Assembly: GCF_003369835.1 (NCBI RefSeq)
Contig: NZ_QPMJ01000001.1
Coordinates: forward strand, 1,607,589 to 1,671,588
Length of the DNA: 64,000 nt
Direction of reading: 5' to 3'
Source: Halorussus rarus
Lineage (GTDB): Archaea; Halobacteriota; Halobacteria; Halobacteriales; Haladaptataceae
Of this stretch, positions 59,269 to 64,000 are shown piece after piece. The first letter of the stretch is position 1. Every line of letters begins with the position of its first letter. The translations under genes and the position numbers were made by a program. Below the pieces are notes generated by a model. The model did not search any database, was not told the DNA's origin, and saw nothing but the letters and a program-made list of their open reading frames with translations.

Positions 59269-59847
59269 ATGACTGACCTCGCGGACGCATACGACCGGGA
59301 CGTCCCCTGGCAGGCGGTAGCGTGGGCCGTCCTGGCGTTCGGCGCCGGACTGGTGGCCGCGGTCGGGGTGGCCGCCGCGACCGCCAGCCTGGTCGCCGGC
59401 TTCGGCGTCGGGAAATCCCGCGCGCTCGGACTCGGGGTCGTCGCCGGCGGCGCGCTGCTGCTGGCGGCGTTTCTCGCGCCGGTCGTCCGCGGTGCCGCCA
59501 CCGACCGCTCGCAGCTCCTCGCGGGGGTCGGCGCCGTGGTCGGCGGGGTGGGACTCGCGTGGTTCTGGACCGGCCTGCCCGCGGGGTGGACCGGCCAGGT
59601 CGGGACGCTCCCAGTCGGCGGGGCCGGCGCGTACGCGGTCGGCCTGCTCGCCGCGTTCGGCGCGGGGTTCGCCGCCCTGCAGGCCCCCGACGCTCGGGAG
59701 TCGGCGGCGGACCGTCGGGAGGCGGACGCGTTCGCCAGCGTCGGGTCGGTGCTCGCGGCCTGCGAGGACGACCCCAGTGAGTCCGCCACCGTCGGCGACG
59801 GCGGCGAACCCGACGAGGACCTGTCGTTCTTCGACGACGAGACGTAA
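59269..59847 (+). CDS. DUF7139-like haloarchaeal membrane protein
   Basis: 192 residues with a short soluble start (M-T-D-L-A-D-A-Y-D-R-D-V-P-W), four hydrophobic helices (about 15-45, 50-68, 78-100, 108-130) and an acidic C-terminal tail D-E-D-L-S-F-F-D-D-E. ATG at 59269; the frame start 84 nt upstream is a shadow. No function known. Confidence 0.7.
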   Translation: MTDLADAYDRDVPWQAVAWAVLAFGAGLVAAVGVAAATASLVAGFGVGKSRALGLGVVAGGALLLAAFLAPVVRGAATDRSQLLAGVGAVVGGVGLAWFWTGLPAGWTGQVGTLPVGGAGAYAVGLLAAFGAGFAALQAPDARESAADRREADAFASVGSVLAACEDDPSESATVGDGGEPDEDLSFFDDET

Positions 59848-59978
59848 CGGTCCGTCCGCAAGTGTCGGTTCGACAGACGATTCGAGAGGTCCGGCACACC
59901 GCCGTGGGCAACGCTCGTCGGCGGGCGACGACGCCGGGCAGGGCTCCCGCCGCCGGCGGACTCGAACCCGCACTCGAT

Positions 59979-59988
59979 TGATATATAC
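59979..59988 (+). promoter_or_regulatory. TATA box of the dacZ operon
   Basis: TGATATATAC around 59979-59988, about 45 nt before the dacZ start, so a short leader of about 20 nt is expected. Confidence 0.55.
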
Positions 59989-60029
59989 ACCCGCAAACCT
60001 TTTCTTCGGTCGTTGAGTCGTTTCGGGTA

Positions 60030-60845
60030 ATGGCTGACGTGAGCGAACTGTTGGGGGACGTGACCGAGGACGCCGACGCCGTCTTTCTGTTCTCACCGAG
60101 CGGCTCTTACTACGACCGATACGCCGACCTCGACGCTGACGTGGACCTCGTCGTCGTCGGTCCCGAGAACTCCGTCGGCGCCGACGAGTTCGTGGAGCTG
60201 CCGCTGGAGTTCGAGAACGTCCGCGAGCGCATCCGGTTCGGCATCGAGGGCGCGATGGAGCAGGGGCTCGCCGAGGACGGCGACGTCATCGTCTGCACCG
60301 TCAGCATGTTCGACGGGGGCACCGACACCGTCACCCGGGCGCGGGCCAGCGACGAGATGTACTCGGGCGTCTACGACCTGTTCGCCAACTCCCGGGCCGA
60401 CCCCGGCGTCATCCGCGACGTGTTCGACGTCGCCATCGAACTCGGCAAGAAGGGCCAGAAGGGCGAACCGGTCGGCGCGCTGTTCGTCGTCGGCGACGCC
60501 GGCAAGGTGATGAACAAGTCCCGGCCGCTGTCGTACAACCCCTTCGAGAAGTCCCACGTCCACGTCGGCGATCCCATCGTGAACGTGATGCTGAAGGAGT
60601 TCTCCCGGCTCGACGGCGCCTTCGTCATCAGCGACGCGGGCAAGATCGTCTCGGCCTACCGCTACCTCGAACCCTCGGCCGAGGGCGTCGACATCCCCAA
60701 GGGGCTGGGCGCGCGCCACATGGCCGCCGGCGCCATCACCCGCGAGACGAACGCCACGGCCATCGTCCTCTCGGAGAGCGACGGGCTGGTCCGGGCGTTC
60801 AAGGGAGGCGAGCTGGTACTCGAGCTCGATCCGGAGGAGTACTGA
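60030..60845 (+). CDS. dacZ: Diadenylate cyclase DacZ
   Basis: 271-residue cyclase making the second messenger c-di-AMP from two ATP. The C-terminal DAC domain has the D-G-A motif (195-197) in L-D-G-A-F-V-I-S-D-A-G-K-I-V-S-A-Y and the second catalytic motif G-A-R-H (227-230). The N-terminal part is a pyruvate-kinase-like alpha/beta domain seen in archaeal DacZ. The mscS gene starts one base into its stop codon. In Haloferax, dacZ is known to be needed and linked to osmotic control. Confidence 0.93.
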   Translation: MADVSELLGDVTEDADAVFLFSPSGSYYDRYADLDADVDLVVVGPENSVGADEFVELPLEFENVRERIRFGIEGAMEQGLAEDGDVIVCTVSMFDGGTDTVTRARASDEMYSGVYDLFANSRADPGVIRDVFDVAIELGKKGQKGEPVGALFVVGDAGKVMNKSRPLSYNPFEKSHVHVGDPIVNVMLKEFSRLDGAFVISDAGKIVSAYRYLEPSAEGVDIPKGLGARHMAAGAITRETNATAIVLSESDGLVRAFKGGELVLELDPEEY

Positions 60846-61621
60846 TGCAGGGGGAGCTGGAGGGCCTGTTCCGCGACCAGTTCCAGTTCATCGTCGCCTT
60901 CTTCGCGCTCGTGCTCGGCATCGTCGCCGGCTACGTCATCGGCCGCGTCAACCACCGGCTGCTGACCGCCGCCGGCGTTCCCGAGGCGGTCGAGCGCACG
61001 CCGTTCGAGCGGACCGCCCAGAGCCTCGGCACCGACACCGTCTCGCTCGTGTCGCGGTTGAGTTCGTGGTTCATCTACGGGGTCGTCGTCCTCATCGCGC
61101 TCAACATCGCGGAGCTGCTGAACGCCCGGCTGTTCTGGAACGGCGTCCTCACCTTCATCCCAGACCTGTTCATCGCCATCCTCGTCTTCATCGTCGGGTT
61201 CGTGGTGGCCGACAAGGCCGAGCTCGTCGTCGGCGAGCGGCTCCGGTCGGTCAAGCTCCCGGAGGTCGGGGTCATCCCGCGGCTCGTCAAGTACACCATC
61301 GTCTACCTCGCGGCGCTGGTCGCGCTCGGGCAGGTCAACGTCGCCATCGAGGCGCTGCTCATCCTGCTGGCGGCGTACGTGTTCGCGGTCATCCTCTTCG
61401 GCGCGGTGGCGCTGTGGGACCTGCTCCGGTCGTCCGCGGCCGGGGTCTACCTCCTGCTGAACCAGCCGTACGGCATCGGCGACGAGGTCAAGGTCGGCGG
61501 CGACCGGGGCATCGTCCAGGAGGTCGACGTGTTCGTCACCCGCATCGAGAGCGACGGCGAGGAGTACATCATCCCCAACAGCAGGGTGTTCGAGCAGGGC
61601 GTCGTCCGCATCCGGGACTGA
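60845..61621 (+). CDS. MscS-type mechanosensitive channel
   Basis: 258 residues. Four or five membrane helices (about 13-35, 68-90, 98-118, 140-175), then an MscS beta domain with Q-P-Y-G-I-G-D-E-V-K-V-G-G-D-R-G-I-V-Q-E and I-I-P-N-S-R-V. It lacks the large C-terminal cage of E. coli MscS. The start overlaps the dacZ stop (TGATG), so both are co-translated. It would release ions at hypo-osmotic shock. Confidence 0.9.
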   Translation: MQGELEGLFRDQFQFIVAFFALVLGIVAGYVIGRVNHRLLTAAGVPEAVERTPFERTAQSLGTDTVSLVSRLSSWFIYGVVVLIALNIAELLNARLFWNGVLTFIPDLFIAILVFIVGFVVADKAELVVGERLRSVKLPEVGVIPRLVKYTIVYLAALVALGQVNVAIEALLILLAAYVFAVILFGAVALWDLLRSSAAGVYLLLNQPYGIGDEVKVGGDRGIVQEVDVFVTRIESDGEEYIIPNSRVFEQGVVRIRD

Positions 61622-61622
61622 G

Positions 61623-62126
61623 ATGCAGGGCAGTCCCGACCCGATACTCGGCACCGACGCCCTGAACGCGGTCGCCGCGACGCTGGTCGCCTGTTGCTTC
61701 GTCGCGCTCCCGTACGCCCTGCGGAAGCGCGTCACGGAACCCCGACGGCTCGCGCTGGTCGGCGGCCTCGCCTACGCGGTCGTCTGCCTCGGCGCGTGGG
61801 TCGGCGCCAGGCTCGTCGCGGACGCCTTCGTGGGCGCGATGGTCGCGGACCCGGGAACCTTCCTCGGCTGGATTCTGGCCGGCGCGGTAGTCCTCGGCGC
61901 CCAGGCAGCGGTTCCATACTACTGCCTGGCCCGCTGGCGGCTGATCGCGCCGCTCGCGGCGCTGTTCGGCGTGACCGTCCTCGTCCTCCCCGCGTTCCTG
62001 AGCGTCCGCGGCGAGTCCGACCCGCTGGCGCTATACGCGCTGGTGTTCGGGCCGCTGCTGATCGGCCTGACCTGCCTCGGCGGTCTCGCGGAGTACGCGG
62101 TCCGGAGCGTCGTGGTCGCCGAATAG
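61623..62126 (+). CDS. Five-helix membrane protein in the dacZ operon
   Basis: 167 residues, five hydrophobic helices (about 12-32, 42-62, 78-98, 105-125, 133-155) with short loops. The ATG lies one base after the mscS stop. Not recognised; third gene of the dacZ-mscS operon and therefore a candidate in the same osmotic response. Confidence 0.75.
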   Translation: MQGSPDPILGTDALNAVAATLVACCFVALPYALRKRVTEPRRLALVGGLAYAVVCLGAWVGARLVADAFVGAMVADPGTFLGWILAGAVVLGAQAAVPYYCLARWRLIAPLAALFGVTVLVLPAFLSVRGESDPLALYALVFGPLLIGLTCLGGLAEYAVRSVVVAE

Positions 62127-62163
62127 TGCGCGAGCGGACACCGCACCCCGTTCCGCCGGCGAC

Positions 62164-62775
62164 TCAATCGGACGACTCCTCGCCGCTCATGGGCTCGGCC
62201 GGCACGCCGGCGACCGTCTCGCCCGGCGGGACGTCCCGCGTCACCAGCGAGTTGGCCGCCACGCTCGCGCCCGCGCCGATCTCGACCCCCGGCAGGATGA
62301 TGGCGCCCGCGCCGATCATGGCGCGCTCGCCGACCACGACCTCGCCGGTCCGGTACTCGTCCTGGAGGAACTCGTGACAGAGGATGGTGGCGTCGTAGCC
62401 GACGATGGCGTGGTCCTCGACCGTGATCAGTTCGGGCCAGAACACGTCCGGGGTCGACTCCAGCCCCCACGAGACGCCCTCGCCGACCGTGACGCCGATG
62501 CTCCGGAGGAGGACGTTCTTGAGCGTCAGGCTGGGCGAGATGCGCGCGAGGACGATGACGACGTAGTTCAACGCGACCCGGAGCGGGCTCTTGGCGCGGG
62601 TCCACGACTGCAACGAGTTGCCGGGGCCGGGCGTGGCGTGGCGCGCGACGCGGTCGTGGCGTCGCGCGTCGTCAGTCGGGTCCGGGTCCGCCGAGTCGCG
62701 GTCGGCCGGGCCGGAGTCGGCCGGGTCCGGGTCGCTCGGGTCCGCACCGATCCGGTCGTCCGTTTCGTCGGGCAC
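62164..62775 (-). CDS. Left-handed beta-helix acyltransferase
   Basis: 203 residues. Residues 1-45 are Asp/Pro/Ala/Arg-rich and disordered. The remainder has hexapeptide repeats (I-T-V-E-D-H-A-I-V-G-Y, A-M-I-G-A-G-A-I-I-L-P-G-V-E-I-G-A-G-A-S-V) ending V-P-P-G-E-T-V-A-G-V-P-A-E-P, typical of maltose/galactoside O-acetyltransferases. Start GTG at 62775. The acceptor is unknown. Confidence 0.88.
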   Translation of the reverse strand: MPDETDDRIGADPSDPDPADSGPADRDSADPDPTDDARRHDRVARHATPGPGNSLQSWTRAKSPLRVALNYVVIVLARISPSLTLKNVLLRSIGVTVGEGVSWGLESTPDVFWPELITVEDHAIVGYDATILCHEFLQDEYRTGEVVVGERAMIGAGAIILPGVEIGAGASVAANSLVTRDVPPGETVAGVPAEPMSGEESSD

Positions 62776-62829
62776 GGCCGGGGATTCGTGGGGTTCGGTC
62801 TTGAAAGTAGCTGGTTCCGTCGGGCCGGC

Positions 62830-63186
62830 TCACTCGGAGAATCGGCGCTCGATGACCTCGAAGTACGGCTCCAGCTCCGCGGCCGTCTCCGTCAGGACCA
62901 CCCGGCTCTCGCCGGGGTCGTACTCGACCACGCCGGCGTCGGCGAGCTTCGGCAGGTGAGAGTGGTGGAGCGACGCGGCGACCCGCTCGCGCCGGTCTGT
63001 CGGCACGGCAGGCCGGTCGACGTCGTCGAGGCGGGCAGCGGTCGCCGCGGCGAGTTCGCCGAGCGTCGCCGCCCCGTCGGTCTCCCGCAGGGCGGCCACC
63101 GCGTTGCGGCGTCGACCGTCGGCGAGCAGTTCCAAGGTCTGGTCGGTCGTCAGCGAGGCCGCTGCCGCCTCGTCGTACTTGGACAT
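62830..63186 (-). CDS. DUF7344-like winged-helix protein
   Basis: 118 residues with L-E-L-L-A-D-G-R-R-R-N-A-V-A-A-L and V-A-A-S-L-H-H-S-H-L-P-K-L-A-D-A-G-V-V. These are the same marks as in the protein at 29162, but without the two membrane helices. Probable transcription factor. The ATG at 63186 is chosen; the upstream frame is noise. Confidence 0.8.
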   Translation of the reverse strand: MSKYDEAAAASLTTDQTLELLADGRRRNAVAALRETDGAATLGELAAATAARLDDVDRPAVPTDRRERVAASLHHSHLPKLADAGVVEYDPGESRVVLTETAAELEPYFEVIERRFSE

Positions 63187-63364
63187 GCGCGCCGAAACGG
63201 CGAGTCGGCGGTTTGTTATGGGTTGCGTGGTGCCTCGACAGGCGGCGATTACGGGGTGACAGGCGGGGGCTGCGACCAATCAGGTCGGGACTGTGACGAG
63301 GCGGCCCCGGTTGAAGGAGATGCGGAACGGAACGAAACGGTCGGTCGGCTCGCGTCGCGGGCGG

Positions 63365-64000
63365 CTACTCCCCGCGGAGCTCCGCCACGTGGTCGACCCG
63401 GCGCCGGACCAGGTCGGGCTTGCCGATGTCGTGGCGCACGTCGAGTCCCTCCTCGCCGGCGAGCGAGAGCGCGTCCTCGGCGATCTCCTCGGCCTCGGTG
63501 ATGGTGTCGGCGACCCCGACCACCGCGAACGCCCGCGAGGTCGTGGTGTAGATGCCGTCGTCGCGCTCGTCGACGCTGGCGTAGAAGAGGACGGCGTCGC
63601 CGGCGCTGTCCTCCGTGATCTCGACCTTCGCACCCGCTTTAGGGTCGGTCGGGTAGCCCTCGGGAACGGCGTACTTGCAGACCGTGGCCTTCGGCGCGAA
63701 GGAGAGTTCCGGCAGCGGCTCGCCGTCGCGGGCCGCGACCAGCACGTCGAGGAAGTCGGTGTTGAGCACCGGCAGGGTGTTCATCGCCTCGGGGTCGCCG
63801 AACCGGGCGTTGAACTCCACGACCTTCACGCCGTCGGCGGTGAGCATGAACTGGCCGTAGAGCACGCCCTTGTACCCCTCCAGCGCGTCGACCGTGGCCC
63901 GTAGCACGTCGACCGCCTGGCGGTAGTCATCCTCGGTCATGAACGGGAGCGCGAGCTCCGCGTCGCTGTAGCTGCCCATCCCGCCGGTGTTGGGGCCCTC
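63365..64000 (-). CDS. purD: Phosphoribosylamine-glycine ligase, C-terminal part (cut by window edge)
   Basis: About 211 residues visible; the N terminus lies beyond 64000. The frame is open to the edge, and the visible start E-G-P-N-T-G-G-M-G-S-Y-S is an internal GAR synthetase motif. ATP-grasp residues V-E-F-N-A-R-F-G-D-P-E-A-M follow, then the C-terminal domain with P-E-G-Y-P-T-D-P and V-L-F-Y-A-S-V. This enzyme makes GAR in purine synthesis. Confidence 0.93.
   Translation of the reverse strand, partial: EGPNTGGMGSYSDAELALPFMTEDDYRQAVDVLRATVDALEGYKGVLYGQFMLTADGVKVVEFNARFGDPEAMNTLPVLNTDFLDVLVAARDGEPLPELSFAPKATVCKYAVPEGYPTDPKAGAKVEITEDSAGDAVLFYASVDERDDGIYTTTSRAFAVVGVADTITEAEEIAEDALSLAGEEGLDVRHDIGKPDLVRRRVDHVAELRGE

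Noticed and set aside
59951-59980. tRNA T-arm-like sequence on the minus strand (GCGGGTTCGAGTCCGC)
   Set aside because: No anticodon arm or matching acceptor strand nearby; instead the TATA box of dacZ follows.
1-64000. CRISPR array, transposase, integrase or rRNA genes
   Set aside because: None seen; repeats present are short palindromes or coding repeats without regular spacers.

Overview
The window is high-GC haloarchaeal (class Halobacteria) chromosome. The evidence is: acidic proteins throughout; archaeal information genes (TFB, TFE, Nop5, fibrillarin, a type II tRNA-Leu without an encoded CCA); an archaellin; a DacZ-type diadenylate cyclase; a split phenylacetyl-CoA epoxidase set; and TATA boxes about 25-30 nt upstream of many start codons, as expected for leaderless transcripts. 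Genes lie on both strands in short operons.

Layout. 1-4.3 kb: small regulators and a large secreted Glu/Gln/Asp repeat protein (1247-3547). 4.3-8.8 kb: beta-oxidation enzymes around a squalene-synthase-like gene. 8.97-10.8 kb: gluconeogenic fba-fbp operon. 10.9-13.0 kb: a sugar dehydrogenase and an EamA permease. 13.1-21.2 kb: acyl-CoA carboxylase beta chain, MaoC hydratase, CoA-ester lyase and two divergent glutamate dehydrogenases, an enzyme set that recalls the methylaspartate cycle. 21.5 kb: an orphan archaellin. 22.2-27.5 kb: a second acyl-CoA dehydrogenase, an arylsulfotransferase-like membrane protein, a RIO-like kinase and an aldehyde dehydrogenase. 27.7-40.7 kb: regulators, small membrane proteins, PhoU-like regulator, ATP-NAD kinase, a Gln-rich protein with a helical core, and a tfe-DUF2110 operon. 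40.9-45.8 kb: assorted enzymes. 46.3-51.0 kb: phenylacetate epoxidase operon paaABCD with a separately encoded zinc ribbon, a divergent Bat/HTH-10 regulator and a PaaI-type thioesterase. 51.0-55.2 kb: nop5-flpA, gshA, a winged-helix regulator and coaD. 55.2-59.2 kb: a less GC-rich, probably acquired stretch beside tRNA-Leu, with a duplicated tRNA 3' end, a Tat lipoprotein, a membrane protein and two TFB-family proteins. 59.3-64 kb: dacZ-mscS operon, an acyltransferase, a wHTH protein and the C-terminal part of purD, cut by the window edge.

The most notable observations are: (i) the secreted protein with about 28 units of roughly 24 residues whose strand-G-x-x-N-strand pattern resembles curlin repeats in a halophilic, Glu-coated form; (ii) a palindrome CGCAA-N3-TTGCG (one copy with a single mismatch) just upstream of the start codons of three beta-oxidation genes, suggesting one fatty-acid regulon; (iii) palindromic repeat elements inserted in frame inside fbp and the NAD kinase, the latter sharing 32 of 36 bases with an intergenic copy; (iv) a Gln-rich, prion-like protein with a Csp/DUF326-like helical core; (v) a possible epsilon-subunit fusion on the carboxylase beta chain; (vi) c-di-AMP synthase coupled to a mechanosensitive channel. 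No CRISPR array, transposase or integrase gene was seen.
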